Shown: one piece after another, positions 17,843-26,260 of the stretch
Numbering within the stretch: the stretch's first letter is position 1
Layout: every line of letters begins with the position of its first letter
Assembly: GCF_052327305.1 (NCBI RefSeq)
Contig: NZ_CP182486.1
Location: 1,302,001 to 1,366,000 of the forward strand
Direction of reading: 5' to 3'
Length of the DNA stretch: 64,000 nt
From: Sphingobium sp052327305
GTDB taxonomy: Bacteria > Pseudomonadota > Alphaproteobacteria > Sphingomonadales > Sphingomonadaceae
Position numbers and translations under genes: made by a program
Notes under the pieces: model-generated
The model's database searches: none
The model's input: the letters and a program-made list of their open reading frames with translations, nothing else
What the model was told of the DNA's origin: nothing

Positions 17843-18378
17843 AAAGGTTGATCCTTTTGCGCCACGCCAAGTCCGACTGGAGCGACGGCGCTATGCGGGA
17901 CTTCGACAGACCGCTCAATTCCCGTGGAGAGCGTGCCGCGCGCCTGATGGGGCGCTGGGCAGCCCAGCAAGCGCTATCCTGCGACATGGTCGTTGCCTCG
18001 CCCGCCGTGCGCGTGCGGGAAACACTGGATCATTTTCGGGTGGCCTTCCCGGTCTGCCCAGGACCCCACTGGGAGCGCCGTCTCTACCTCGCTACCGCCG
18101 CGACCCTTCTCGAGATCGTGCACGAGTTTCCCCAGCAGATCGACACCGTGATGCTCGTTGGCCACAATCCGGGCCTCGAGGATCTCATTCTCGATCTGGT
18201 CGCGGATGACGGCCTCTCTACTATGCGCCACTCAGTCGAGGAGAAGTTCCCGACTGCCTCCATCGCAGCGCTCGACTGCGACGTTCTGGACTGGCACGAT
18301 GTGGGAACCGGAGCACGCTTCCGGTATTTCGTTCGCCCCAGAGACCTCGATGTCGCACTTGGTCCACAAGAAAGATAA
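17839..18378 (+). CDS. SixA-type histidine phosphatase family protein
   Basis: 179 residues. Catalytic RHG-type motif LRHAKSDWSD at residues 6-15 (phospho-accepting His), Arg in LNSRGER, and the second His in VLVGHNPGLEDL-like MLVGHNPGLED (about residue 112). This is the compact SixA branch of the histidine phosphatases. SixA in E. coli acts on histidine-phosphotransfer proteins; the target here is unknown. ATGA overlap with the helicase stop predicts coupled translation. It converges on merR with only 3 bp between stops. Confidence 0.85.
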   Translation: MKRLILLRHAKSDWSDGAMRDFDRPLNSRGERAARLMGRWAAQQALSCDMVVASPAVRVRETLDHFRVAFPVCPGPHWERRLYLATAATLLEIVHEFPQQIDTVMLVGHNPGLEDLILDLVADDGLSTMRHSVEEKFPTASIAALDCDVLDWHDVGTGARFRYFVRPRDLDVALGPQER

Positions 18379-18381
18379 CAG

Positions 18382-18804
18382 TCAGCCGGGCTCGACGGCG
18401 TCCTGCAACAAGCCCCGGATGTCAGTGAGGCGTGCGATGAGGAGACCGAGATCATCTCTGCCGAGAATATTATCTCTGGACGCGGGCGAAGAGACGGAAT
18501 TTTCAGGCTGCGTAGCCAAGTTCTCCATCGCTGATGCATCTTCCATCGGCGCGGAAGACCGCGGCTCCCTCTCCTTGAGTGCACGCTGCGCGCCCCTGAC
18601 AGTGAATCCCTCAACATTCAGCAACGTGTATATGCGGCGCGCAACAGAAACGTCAGCCGGACGGTAGTAGCGCCGGTTTCCGGAACGCTGCAACGGCCGC
18701 AACTGAGGAAATCGCGTTTCCCAGTAGCGGAGCACATGTTGCGGCACGCCCAGTTCCTGCGCCAGCTCACCGATCGTCAAGAAGGCGTCTTCGGCCTTGT
18801 CCAT
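18382..18804 (-). CDS. MerR family transcriptional regulator
   Basis: 140 residues from ATG 18804 (a GTG five codons upstream is possible). The N-terminal winged helix-turn-helix is clear: LTIGELAQELGVPQHVLRYWE, then RRYYRPADVSVARRIYTLL. The C-terminal part is short and has no Cys effector site, so it is not a metal sensor. A MerR gene directly after ihfA, in the block with plsX and fabH, is a standard alphaproteobacterial order. The signal it senses is unknown. Confidence 0.88.
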   Translation of the reverse strand: MDKAEDAFLTIGELAQELGVPQHVLRYWETRFPQLRPLQRSGNRRYYRPADVSVARRIYTLLNVEGFTVRGAQRALKEREPRSSAPMEDASAMENLATQPENSVSSPASRDNILGRDDLGLLIARLTDIRGLLQDAVEPG

Positions 18805-18851
18805 GCTGCGGATATTCACTTATCCGCAGCGGTGGTCAATGCGTCGATCAA

Positions 18852-19148
18852 TCAACGCGTCGTGATCCGATCCCTCATGATCTGGCTAGGACGAAATGTC
18901 AGAACCCGACGAGGCGTTATCGGCACTTCAACTCCCGTCTTGGGGTTGCGGCCAACTCGTCCGTTTTTATCCCGCAGAACAAATGTACCGAAACCGGAAA
19001 TCTTGACGTTTTCACCACGTAAAAACGCATCCGTCATGACTTCGAGAATCTGTTCAACTAGCGTCGCAGACTCAGCCCGTGAAAATCCAATATGACGATT
19101 AATCAACTCAGCAAGATCTGCTCGAGTCAGTGTTTCTTCCCCACTCAC
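18852..19148 (-). CDS. ihfA: Integration host factor, alpha subunit
   Basis: 98 residues, the usual IhfA length. HU/IHF fold: LTRADLAELINRHIGFSRAES, then VKISGFGTFVLRDKNGRVGRNPKTG with the DNA-minor-groove arm (GVEVPITPRRVLTFRPS). With IhfB it bends DNA at specific sites. The start is GTG 19148; an in-frame stop lies four codons upstream and AGGGGG is 5-10 nt before it. It sits between fabH and merR, with a separate 182-bp leader containing a long hairpin. Confidence 0.93.
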   Translation of the reverse strand: MSGEETLTRADLAELINRHIGFSRAESATLVEQILEVMTDAFLRGENVKISGFGTFVLRDKNGRVGRNPKTGVEVPITPRRVLTFRPSQIMRDRITTR

Positions 19149-19170
19149 TAGCGCCCCCTAATGCACTTCC

Positions 19171-19196
19171 GCACATTCGCCCCCCGGTGAATGTGC
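19171..19196 (-). promoter_or_regulatory. 11-bp hairpin in the fabH-ihfA gap
   Basis: GCACATTCGCC/GGTGAATGTGC pairs over 11 bp (one G-T wobble) with a CCCC loop. It ends 22 bp before the ihfA start on the minus strand and no T-run follows, so it is not an ordinary terminator. It may be an operator or a leader structure; function unknown. Confidence 0.45.
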
Positions 19197-19330
19197 TAAC
19201 GGGACTTCGGCTGTTCGACTCTGCCCGCGTCCTCTTTTCTTTGCGGCAGTTCTTCAAGCTTTGCAACATTGGTTAACGACGATTGGTGCGATCACCAAAA
19301 GCGTATTAACACACAAAGAAGTCTTGGCGC

Positions 19331-20302
19331 TCAATAGCGCAGCAGGCAGGCGCCCCATGTAAAGCCACCGCCCATTGCTTCGAGAACGAGCAAATCGCCG
19401 CGCTGGACCCGTCCATCGCGGACGGCAAGATCAAGAGCGAGAGGCACGGATGCCGCCGACGTGTTGGCGTGCCGATCGACGGTCACCACTATTTTTTCGG
19501 GCGGAAGACCAAGTTTGCGGGCGGTAGCGTCCAGAATACGGGCGTTTGCTTGATGAGGGACGACCCAATCTATGTCGTCCGGTGTGATCCCGGCGTCCTT
19601 GATGACTTCGCGCAGCACCCCAGCGAGATTGACGACGGCATGACGAAAGACGTCCTGGCCCTTCATCCGCACCTTGCCGACTGTCCCGGTGGTAGAGGGG
19701 CCGCCATCCACATATAGCAGGCCATTATGCCGGCCATCTGCGTGAAGCCGCGACGCGAGAATTCCGGGGCCGTCAGCCGCAGTCACGCTTTGCGCTTCCA
19801 GGACGACCGCCCCCGCTCCGTCGCCGAACAGCACGCAGGTTGTTCTGTCCTCCCAGTCCAGGATCCGGCTGAACGTTTCCGAGCCAATGACAAGAGCGCG
19901 CTTGGCGCCACCCGCCCGCAACATGTTGTCCGCTACTGTAAGGGCGTAGAGGAAACCCGAGCACACCGCCGCCACATCGAAGGCGATACAATCGGGAATA
20001 CCGAGCTTGGCCTGAACGATCGTGGCGGTGGCCGGGAAGGTCTGATCGGGGGTCGCAGTGGCCAGCACGATAAGGTCGATGCTATCGGGAGTCACGCCCG
20101 CCGTGTCCAGTGCGGCACGTGCGGCATCGGCGGCCAGACTCGCCGTCGTCTCTCCTTCACCCGCGATGTAGCGAAAGCGAATGCCCGTCCGCTCGACGAT
20201 CCATTCGTCGCTCGTGTCCACTCGTGTCGCCAATTCGTGATTATCGACGCGCCGCGCAGGTAAGGCCGAGCCAGTGCCGAGAATAACCGAACGGATAGTC
20301 AT
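19331..20302 (-). CDS. fabH: 3-oxoacyl-ACP synthase III (KAS III)
   Basis: 323 residues, normal length. It condenses acetyl-CoA with malonyl-ACP to start fatty acid synthesis in the cytoplasm. The triad is visible: Cys in VAAVCSGFLYAL (about residue 112), His in VPHQANARILD (about 250) and Asn in RHANTSAASVP (about 280). N-terminal start MTIRSVILGTGSALP is typical. It overlaps the plsX stop by ATGA, in the classical rpmF-plsX-fabH order. Confidence 0.96.
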   Translation of the reverse strand: MTIRSVILGTGSALPARRVDNHELATRVDTSDEWIVERTGIRFRYIAGEGETTASLAADAARAALDTAGVTPDSIDLIVLATATPDQTFPATATIVQAKLGIPDCIAFDVAAVCSGFLYALTVADNMLRAGGAKRALVIGSETFSRILDWEDRTTCVLFGDGAGAVVLEAQSVTAADGPGILASRLHADGRHNGLLYVDGGPSTTGTVGKVRMKGQDVFRHAVVNLAGVLREVIKDAGITPDDIDWVVPHQANARILDATARKLGLPPEKIVVTVDRHANTSAASVPLALDLAVRDGRVQRGDLLVLEAMGGGFTWGACLLRY

Positions 20303-21345
20303 TGTGCTGCAACCGAGTCCGAGCCGAAGTGCCCCATATGGCCGATATCTTCCGCAATGCGATCCGTCAGGTCATCTTCGAGAAGACGCGCGGCGACATG
20401 GACCGCATTGGCAACGCCTTTCTCGTCCGCCCCACCGTGGCTTTTCACGACAATGCCGTTGAGGCCGAGAAAGACGGCACCGTTGTGATTATTGGGATCG
20501 AGATGCACCTTGAGAAGATGGAGCGCCGGGCGAGACAAGAGAAAGCCCGCCTTCGACCGCAACGAACTGGTAAAAGCGCGACGCAGAACGTCCGTGACGA
20601 ACCGGGCAGTGCCCTCGGCCGTCTTGAGGGCGATGTTGCCGGCGAAACCTTCTGCCACAATTACATCCGTCTCGCCCGAAGCCAGCTTGTCGCCTTCAAT
20701 GAAGCCGTCGAATCGCAAAGGCAGACCCTTCGCGCTTTTCAGCATCGCTGAAGCTGCGCGGATCTCGTCGGTCCCCTTCAAATCCTCCGTACCGATATTG
20801 AGGAGCCGGACGCGCGGTCGCTCAAGGTCCAGGACGATGCGCGCATAGGCTGCGCCCATCACAGCAAACTGAACGAGGTTACGGGCGTCGCACTCTGTGT
20901 TCGCGCCCAGATCAAGCATCACGGTGTCGTGATCGCCAAGCGACGGCAGAAGCGCCGCAAGTGCGGGGCGATCGATGCCCGGAAGGGTACGAAGCGAAAG
21001 TTTCGCCATCGCCATCAGCGCACCGGTATTTCCGGCGGAGACAGCAGCGCCGCAGCGGCCTTCCTTCACCGCCTGCACCGCAAGTCCCATTGAACTCGAC
21101 TTGGTCTTGCGGATGGCCTGACTGGGCTTGTCCGACGACGAAATGACACCGTCCGTATGGACGATCTCGGACGCAGCAGTGAGATTCGGATGATTGGCGA
21201 GGGCCGCCCTGATCTGCCCCTCGTCGCCAAACAACGTGAAGCTCAGACCCTCATGGCGACGGCGCGCCAGTGCCGCGCCCGCGATCATGACGCGCACGCC
21301 TTCATCGCCGCCCATCGCATCGATGGCGATTCGCGGCGACTTCAT
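20299..21345 (-). CDS. plsX: Phosphate acyltransferase PlsX
   Basis: 348 residues. PlsX converts acyl-ACP to acyl-phosphate at the membrane for phospholipid synthesis. Family marks: N-terminal IAIDAMGGDEGVRVMIAGA, TDGVISSSDKPSQAIRKTKSSS-like region, AVSAGNTGALMA, MLDLGANTECDA and FAGNIALKTAEGTA. It starts 35 bp after the rpmF stop and its own stop overlaps fabH. Confidence 0.96.
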   Translation of the reverse strand: MKSPRIAIDAMGGDEGVRVMIAGAALARRRHEGLSFTLFGDEGQIRAALANHPNLTAASEIVHTDGVISSSDKPSQAIRKTKSSSMGLAVQAVKEGRCGAAVSAGNTGALMAMAKLSLRTLPGIDRPALAALLPSLGDHDTVMLDLGANTECDARNLVQFAVMGAAYARIVLDLERPRVRLLNIGTEDLKGTDEIRAASAMLKSAKGLPLRFDGFIEGDKLASGETDVIVAEGFAGNIALKTAEGTARFVTDVLRRAFTSSLRSKAGFLLSRPALHLLKVHLDPNNHNGAVFLGLNGIVVKSHGGADEKGVANAVHVAARLLEDDLTDRIAEDIGHMGHFGSDSVAAQ

Positions 21346-21380
21346 CTCACGCGCTCCTGGCTATGGACCCGAGCCGGGCC

Positions 21381-21560
21381 TCAGCCACCGATCGCGACGA
21401 CTTCGCGACCGTTATAGTGCCCACAGGACGGGCAAAGGTTGTGCGGGCGCTTAAGCTCGCCGCAGTTCGAGCACTCCTGAAACGCTTCCACGCGCAGCGA
21501 ATCATGGCTGCGACGCATGCCGCGCTTGGAGGGCGAGGTTTTTCTCTTAGGGACAGCCAT
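21381..21560 (-). CDS. rpmF: 50S ribosomal protein L32
   Basis: 59 residues, read by eye on the minus strand: begins MAVPKRKTSPSKRGMRRSHD and ends REVVAIGG. Two CxxC pairs (CSNC and CPSC) form the zinc site of the C+ form of L32. It is the first gene of rpmF-plsX-fabH-ihfA-merR, a conserved alphaproteobacterial order that links ribosome and lipid synthesis. It is too short for many gene finders. The 206 bp upstream (21561-21766) should carry the operon promoter. Confidence 0.95.
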   Translation of the reverse strand: MAVPKRKTSPSKRGMRRSHDSLRVEAFQECSNCGELKRPHNLCPSCGHYNGREVVAIGG

Positions 21561-21766
21561 GAGGCACCTGTATCCGTAATTCGTTCAAAAAATTTCGACA
21601 CGCCACCGTTTTCGCCAGTTTTCGTGTCAACGGCCCAACGGGCCGCAGCCAGCGCGGCCGGGGCATAAACGAGAAGGTGCGCCTATAGCGGTTTATTCCT
21701 CAGACGCAACCGATTCATTGAGCGATCAGGGCATGGGCTGATCCCCTACCACCTCAGGATACTACC

Positions 21767-22438
21767 TCAGGATACAAGGCCCGTCACCCGATCAGCCACG
21801 AACGGATTGGTCGCCCGCTCGTGCGCAAAGGTGCTGGGTTGACCGTGCCCCGGCACGAAGACCGTCTCACCGCCAAGCGGCCAAAGCTTTTTGGTGATCG
21901 CCTCCAGAAGATCCGCATGATTGCCGAGCGGAAAGTCCGTCCGACCTATCGATCCCTGGAAAATAACATCGCCAACAATCGCAAGTCGCGAAGGCGCGTG
22001 GTGGAACACGACATGACCAGGCGTGTGGCCCGGACAGTGAATGACGTCGAGAACCAGATCGCCCACCGTCACAGTATCACCATCTTCAAGCCACCGATCG
22101 GGCTCGAAAGGCGCGCCATTTATGCCGTAAGAACGCCCGTCATCGGCAAGACGCGCGATCCAGAAGCGATCCGCCTCATGCGGACCTTCGATTGGTAGGC
22201 CGAGTTCCCGAGCCAGTTCCCCGGTCTGCCCGCAATGATCGATATGCCCGTGAGTCACCAGCAACTTTTCGAGCGTGACCCCGTGCTGCGCGACCGCCGC
22301 CTTGAGCTTGTCGAGATCTCCGCCGGGATCGACCAAGGCGCCCTTCATGGTGCGGGTGCACCACAGCAGAGTGCTGTTCTGCTGCAGCGGCGTTACCGGG
22401 ATGAAGGTGGCACGGAGCGAAGGGGGGCTATCGGTCAT
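21767..22438 (-). CDS. MBL-fold metallo-hydrolase (YcbL/GloC-like)
   Basis: 223 residues. Metal site THGHIDHCGQT (H-x-H-x-D-H) near residue 62, further His in HCPGHTPGHVV, Asp in IVGDVIFQGSIGRTDFP and His in FVPGHGQPS. The GRTDFP segment is typical of the YcbL-type glyoxalase II branch, which hydrolyses S-lactoylglutathione. It lies 28 bp after the cobB-like gene on the same strand and may share its transcript. Confidence 0.87.
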   Translation of the reverse strand: MTDSPPSLRATFIPVTPLQQNSTLLWCTRTMKGALVDPGGDLDKLKAAVAQHGVTLEKLLVTHGHIDHCGQTGELARELGLPIEGPHEADRFWIARLADDGRSYGINGAPFEPDRWLEDGDTVTVGDLVLDVIHCPGHTPGHVVFHHAPSRLAIVGDVIFQGSIGRTDFPLGNHADLLEAITKKLWPLGGETVFVPGHGQPSTFAHERATNPFVADRVTGLVS

Positions 22439-22466
22439 GGACTGTCATTTGCCGAGCCGCCCCCCT

Positions 22467-23186
22467 TCACGCAAGCGCATGTCGGCTGAGCATCCCCTCG
22501 ACCCAGGCCGGCACGAGTTCGCTCGCAGGACCGAAACGGCTTTCGGCAAAGAAACTGCTGCCCTGCGAAGGTTCAAGATTGAGCTCCAGCGTATCCGCGC
22601 CCATTGCGCCAGCCAGTCTCACGAAACCAGCCGCAGGATAAACAGCCCCTGACGTTCCAATGGAAACGAAGAGATCGCAATCCCGAAGCGCCGCGTCGAC
22701 CTTGTCCATCCCGTAGGGCACCTCCCCGAAGAACACGACATCCGGCCGCATTGCGGGTGCGGCGCAGGAAGGGCAAATACTGCCGGGCGGGAGCGGGTCG
22801 CGCCAATGAAAACGGGCACCACAATCCCCGCAAAGCGCAGAAAGATGCGCGCCATGCATATGGATGAGACGTCGAGCGCCAGCCCGTTCGTGCAAGTCAT
22901 CGACATTCTGGGTTACGATGAGCAAAGAGCCTGCCCAGGCCGCATCGAGCTGGGCGAGCGCAAGATGAGCAGCGTTGGGCTCCACGGTCTGCACGAAGGC
23001 ACGGCGCATGTCGTAGAAGCGATGAACGAGTTCCGGATTGGCCGCTAGCGCCTCCGGGGTACAGACATCCTCGACACGGTGGCCTTCCCAAAGGCCACCC
23101 GCACCCCGAAAGGTGGCGACCCCGCTCTCGGCAGAAATTCCCGCACCGGTCAGGATGACAATGGAGGACGACTCTGGCATCGGCAT
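22467..23186 (-). CDS. cobB: NAD-dependent protein deacylase, sirtuin (CobB type)
   Basis: 239 residues from ATG 23186 (ATG 23180 equally possible). Sirtuin marks: LTGAGISAESGVATFRG for NAD binding, TQNVDDLHERAG, catalytic His in IHMHG, and a zinc site CGDC ... CPSC. The FYDMRR segment has the Tyr-x2-Arg pair that marks class III sirtuins able to remove succinyl groups, as in E. coli CobB. It is divergent from dapB with only 34 bp between starts, so the two promoters must overlap. Confidence 0.9.
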   Translation of the reverse strand: MPMPESSSIVILTGAGISAESGVATFRGAGGLWEGHRVEDVCTPEALAANPELVHRFYDMRRAFVQTVEPNAAHLALAQLDAAWAGSLLIVTQNVDDLHERAGARRLIHMHGAHLSALCGDCGARFHWRDPLPPGSICPSCAAPAMRPDVVFFGEVPYGMDKVDAALRDCDLFVSIGTSGAVYPAAGFVRLAGAMGADTLELNLEPSQGSSFFAESRFGPASELVPAWVEGMLSRHALA

Positions 23187-23220
23187 ATCAAAGGGGCCTG
23201 ACGCGAGGGACGCAAGAGAT

Positions 23221-23973
23221 ATGACGGCTATAGGGATTTTCGGCGTCACGGGCCGCATGGCTCAGGCGATAACCCTTGAGGCGACCTCCCCGGACGTGAC
23301 GATCGTAGGGGGTATCGATCGCGAAGGACGGATCCATGGCGAGCATCAGACGCTTGCCGCGCTGGTCCAGGCAGCAAATGTCTTCATCGACTTCACGATG
23401 CCTGAGGGACTTCGCGCCCATCTGGCGATAGCGACCGAGGCGCGAAAGCCATTGATGATCGGCACCACCGGCCTCTTCGCGGAGGATCACCAGGCGATAG
23501 ACGATGCCGCGACAGTTATCCCGATCGTGCAGGCTTATAATACCTCGCTTGGCATCGCGATGCTGAGCCACCTCGTGCGCGAGGCGACCAACCGGCTGGG
23601 GCCGGACTGGGACATTGAGATCGTCGAGACCCATCACCGGCACAAAGTCGATGCGCCCTCCGGCACCGCGCTGCTGCTAGGGACGGCAGCGGCGGACGGC
23701 CGAGGCGCGACCCTCCAAGACCTCAGCCGGTTCAACCGTATCGGCTTCGAGCCCCACGCACGGGAAACGGGCACGATCGGCTATGCCAGCCTGCGTGGCG
23801 GATCTGTGGCAGGCGATCACATGGTGGTGCTCGCAGGGGATGACGAACGCATCGAACTTGGTCACCGGGCCGAGAACCGCCGGATATTCGCACGCGGGGC
23901 GGTGCGGGCTGCGCAATGGCTCGTAGGCAAGGCGCCCGGCCGCTACACGATGAGCGACGTACTAGGTATCTGA
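23221..23973 (+). CDS. dapB: 4-hydroxy-tetrahydrodipicolinate reductase
   Basis: 250 residues from ATG 23221, preceded by GAGGG. It reduces hydroxytetrahydrodipicolinate in lysine and diaminopimelate synthesis. Features: Rossmann GIFGVTGRMAQ at the N-terminus, DFTMPEG, GTTGLFAEDH, VQAYNTSLGIAML, and the catalytic signature ETHHRHKVDAPSGTAL (about residues 134-149). Nth follows after 5 bp in the same operon. Confidence 0.95.
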   Translation: MTAIGIFGVTGRMAQAITLEATSPDVTIVGGIDREGRIHGEHQTLAALVQAANVFIDFTMPEGLRAHLAIATEARKPLMIGTTGLFAEDHQAIDDAATVIPIVQAYNTSLGIAMLSHLVREATNRLGPDWDIEIVETHHRHKVDAPSGTALLLGTAAADGRGATLQDLSRFNRIGFEPHARETGTIGYASLRGGSVAGDHMVVLAGDDERIELGHRAENRRIFARGAVRAAQWLVGKAPGRYTMSDVLGI

Positions 23974-23978
23974 CCCCA

Positions 23979-24623
23979 ATGGCCCGACTTCTCAGTTGCG
24001 CGGCGGTTTTCGAGCTGTTCAGCCGACTTGCCGAGGCGAACCCGGCGCCCAGAACCGAACTGGAATATGGCAACGTCTACCAGTTGCTTGTTGCCGTGGT
24101 CCTTTCGGCGCAGGCGACAGATGCCGGCGTCAACAAAGCGACACGACCGCTTTTCCGAGATGTTAAAAGTCCGGAGGAGATGATTGCACTGGGAGAAGAG
24201 GGCTTACGACAACATATCCGCACAATTGGCCTGTTCAACACCAAGGCAAAGAACGTCATCAGCCTCTCGGACGCGCTGATTTCCAAGCATGGCGGTGAAG
24301 TGCCGCAGGACCGAGAGGCGTTGACCGCCCTCCCCGGTGTCGGCCGGAAGACGGCCAATGTCGTTATGAACACGGCGTTCGGCGCGGAGACGTTCGCGGT
24401 CGATACGCACATCTTCCGTGTCGCCAATCGGACGGGACTGGCGCCCGGCAAAACCGTTCTCGCGGTCGAGAAAGGTCTGGAAAAGCGCGTTCCCCAGCCA
24501 TTTCGGGTGGACGCACATCACTGGTTGATCCTCCACGGCCGTTATGTCTGCAAAGCCCGAAAGCCCGAATGCGGGCGCTGTATCATCGTCGACATCTGCA
24601 CATATAAGGAAAAGCTTATATAG
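23979..24623 (+). CDS. nth: Endonuclease III
   Basis: 214 residues from ATG 23979. Bifunctional DNA glycosylase/AP lyase for oxidised pyrimidines. Helix-hairpin-helix LPGVGRKTANVV with the catalytic Lys (about residue 121), catalytic Asp in AVDTHIFRVANR (about 139) and the 4Fe-4S cluster C-x6-C-x2-C-x5-C near the end (CKARKPECGRC ... C). An upstream in-frame start inside dapB would add 21 residues unlike Nth. A GAGCC/GGCTC hairpin 45 bp after the stop may end the transcript. Confidence 0.95.
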   Translation: MARLLSCAAVFELFSRLAEANPAPRTELEYGNVYQLLVAVVLSAQATDAGVNKATRPLFRDVKSPEEMIALGEEGLRQHIRTIGLFNTKAKNVISLSDALISKHGGEVPQDREALTALPGVGRKTANVVMNTAFGAETFAVDTHIFRVANRTGLAPGKTVLAVEKGLEKRVPQPFRVDAHHWLILHGRYVCKARKPECGRCIIVDICTYKEKLI

Positions 24624-24666
24624 ATAGGTCGTGAGAACCATATAGGAACTTTTCTCTTTCCTACAC

Positions 24667-24683
24667 GAGCCAAAACTAGGCTC
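24667..24683 (+). terminator. Weak hairpin after nth
   Basis: GAGCC/GGCTC with an A-rich 7-nt loop, 43 bp after the nth stop. No T-run follows, so it is only a candidate. Confidence 0.25.
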
Positions 24684-24685
24684 AT

Positions 24686-24719
24686 CTCCGTCTGGCGAAT
24701 GACTCGCCGAATCACGGAG
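24686..24719 (+). promoter_or_regulatory. Nested hairpin that pairs with the Shine-Dalgarno of the spike operon
   Basis: Outer stem CTCCGT/ACGGAG (24686-24691 and 24714-24719) encloses an inner stem GGCGA/TCGCC (24694-24698 and 24704-24708). The outer right arm contains CGGAG, the ribosome binding site 7 nt before ATG 24727, so folding would hide it. This suggests translational control of the whole overlapping operon. Confidence 0.5.
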
Positions 24720-24726
24720 CGAACAT

Positions 24727-24993
24727 ATGGCCGACCGGTTCGAATATCAGAGCGACTCCCTCTCCCTCCCCGCGCGCACCACTTTCGCGATCACCCCCCA
24801 CGCAACTGCAGAGATCGATCCACTCCCCAAGGCGATCTTCGTCGGAACGGGAGGCAACATCATGCTGCGCGCGGTTGATTCCAACACGGATGTCCTGCTC
24901 AAGAACGTCTCCCCAGGACAGATTCTCGACATTCGGGCGCGCTTCATCCGGGCGAACGGCACCACCGCCTCCGACATTGTGGGGCTGGCCTGA
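24727..24993 (+). CDS. Spike base protein, RCAP_Rcc01079 (GhsA)-like
   Basis: 88 residues. The pattern DPLPKAIFVGTGGNIMLRAVDS ... VLLKNVSPGQILDIRARFIRANGTTASDIVGLA is what I know from the Rcc01079-type spike base family; the first part is here shortened to a match by eye. In Rhodobacter capsulatus the Rcc01079/Rcc01080 pair forms head spikes of the gene transfer agent RcGTA that bind the recipient's capsule. The stop overlaps the next start (TGATG). It opens an operon of six genes with no gap anywhere. No capsid gene is near. The family call is from memory, not from a search. Confidence 0.65.
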   Translation: MADRFEYQSDSLSLPARTTFAITPHATAEIDPLPKAIFVGTGGNIMLRAVDSNTDVLLKNVSPGQILDIRARFIRANGTTASDIVGLA

Positions 24994-25982
24994 TGAACCG
25001 CCGCTATGGATTCGGAATGCGCAGAGCAGCGGTCCGGTCCTCCCCGAAAGGGAGCGGCGGACCCAGTCCTGCTCCCTTCTACTCCTTCGCCGTTCCAGGC
25101 GCTCTTCCGGCTGGGACGAGCATGACAAGGGCGAGCATCGCGACCTGCCACAATAGTGCCGGCATCCTAGTTGCCGTGGAGATCGACACCGCGCGGTTCG
25201 ACCATGACCCCTCGACACTGGCTTATCGAGGCCTGCTGCTGGAAGCCGCGAACACGAACATTTCCGCAGCGTCCGCCACTGCCAGCGATCCCTCGTGGCA
25301 GATAAGCCGGGGCGCAAAAACGTCGACCAACAATCCCGATCCCGCAGGGGGAGACGGAGCGGGACTGTTTACCTTCGACGGGACACCCGGAACGCGCAGC
25401 ATCTCGTTCTTCGAGAATGCGGCCCTGCTCTCCTCGGGCACGGTTTACACCAGTTCCGTCTTCATGAAGGCCGGCACGCAGTCGCTGATACAGATAACCG
25501 GCTTTCAGGCGATGTTCGGAGGGGGCGGATACGCCAACTTCCAGCTTACGGGTGGGGGGATCATTGGCACCGCGACCGTCCCGGCAGTCATTCAGGCTTA
25601 TCCTGACGGATGGTATCGCCTTGCCATTGCTCACATGGCGACCGGGACTGGCGCGAACGGCAGTCCCACGATCGCACTCAGCCCCATAACCAGCCTCAGT
25701 TCAGGTCGAGTGCCATCAACCACGCTCAACACCACCCTTTTGGCGTGGGGAGGCAGCGTGACCGTCGGAGGCGGTCTCGAATCCTACATTCCCACCACGA
25801 CAACGGCCGCCACGCGAGCAGCAGATGAGCTCCGCCTTGTCGGCCCCGCCGGCACCTGGCGTGTCACCTTCCACGACGGCAGCACGCAGACCCTGTCACT
25901 TACGGCGACGGATGGCGTCGCGCTCCTCCCTGCCGCGTCGCTCGCCAAACCATGGCTCATTTCCGCGGAGTTCCTGCCATGA
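24993..25982 (+). CDS. Phage head-spike-fibre-like protein (possible GhsB counterpart)
   Basis: 329 residues. The central part follows a pattern common in phage spike and tail proteins: RFDHDPSTLAYRGLLLEAA (about 70-90), SVFMKAG (about 155), YPDGWYRLAIA (about 205), and SYIPTTTTAATRAADEL (about 265-281). This looks like a jelly-roll carbohydrate-binding domain. A short basic N-terminal part and a beta-rich C-terminal tail complete it. Placed directly after a spike base gene, it is a likely surface-binding spike. The stop overlaps the next ATG. Substrate unknown. Confidence 0.62.
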   Translation: MNRRYGFGMRRAAVRSSPKGSGGPSPAPFYSFAVPGALPAGTSMTRASIATCHNSAGILVAVEIDTARFDHDPSTLAYRGLLLEAANTNISAASATASDPSWQISRGAKTSTNNPDPAGGDGAGLFTFDGTPGTRSISFFENAALLSSGTVYTSSVFMKAGTQSLIQITGFQAMFGGGGYANFQLTGGGIIGTATVPAVIQAYPDGWYRLAIAHMATGTGANGSPTIALSPITSLSSGRVPSTTLNTTLLAWGGSVTVGGGLESYIPTTTTAATRAADELRLVGPAGTWRVTFHDGSTQTLSLTATDGVALLPAASLAKPWLISAEFLP

Positions 25983-26260
25983 CGATAGTCTATCCGCTGC
26001 GCGTTCCCACGAACTGGGACACCGCCATCGATCCGGAGACCGGCGAGAGCCATTTGATCGTCACGGCGTATGATCCGCGATGTCATATCAACCTCGCCTC
26101 CCGCGACATGACGCCCGCGCTCGACATCTATCGGATCCACCCTGAGAGCCCGCAACTCGTCATGGCCGGAGACACAAGGCCGGACTGGCCGCTCACGGCG
26201 TTCCTCCGCTTCTCCAGCGAGGATGAGATGGCGGCCGCACTTGGCGGAGGGGCACAATGA
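25979..26260 (+). CDS. Hypothetical protein of the spike/lysis operon
   Basis: 93 residues, not recognised. No signal peptide, no membrane segment, one Cys. It reads like a small soluble structural or accessory protein (begins MTIVYPLRVPTNWDTA). It overlaps its neighbours on both sides by ATGA and is therefore part of the same unit. Confidence 0.6.
   Translation: MTIVYPLRVPTNWDTAIDPETGESHLIVTAYDPRCHINLASRDMTPALDIYRIHPESPQLVMAGDTRPDWPLTAFLRFSSEDEMAAALGGGAQ

Noticed and set aside
21751..21775. Two copies of ACCTCAGGATAC separated by one base
   Set aside because: A small tandem duplication at the MBL gene stop, too short and too few for a CRISPR or a satellite; probably replication slippage.
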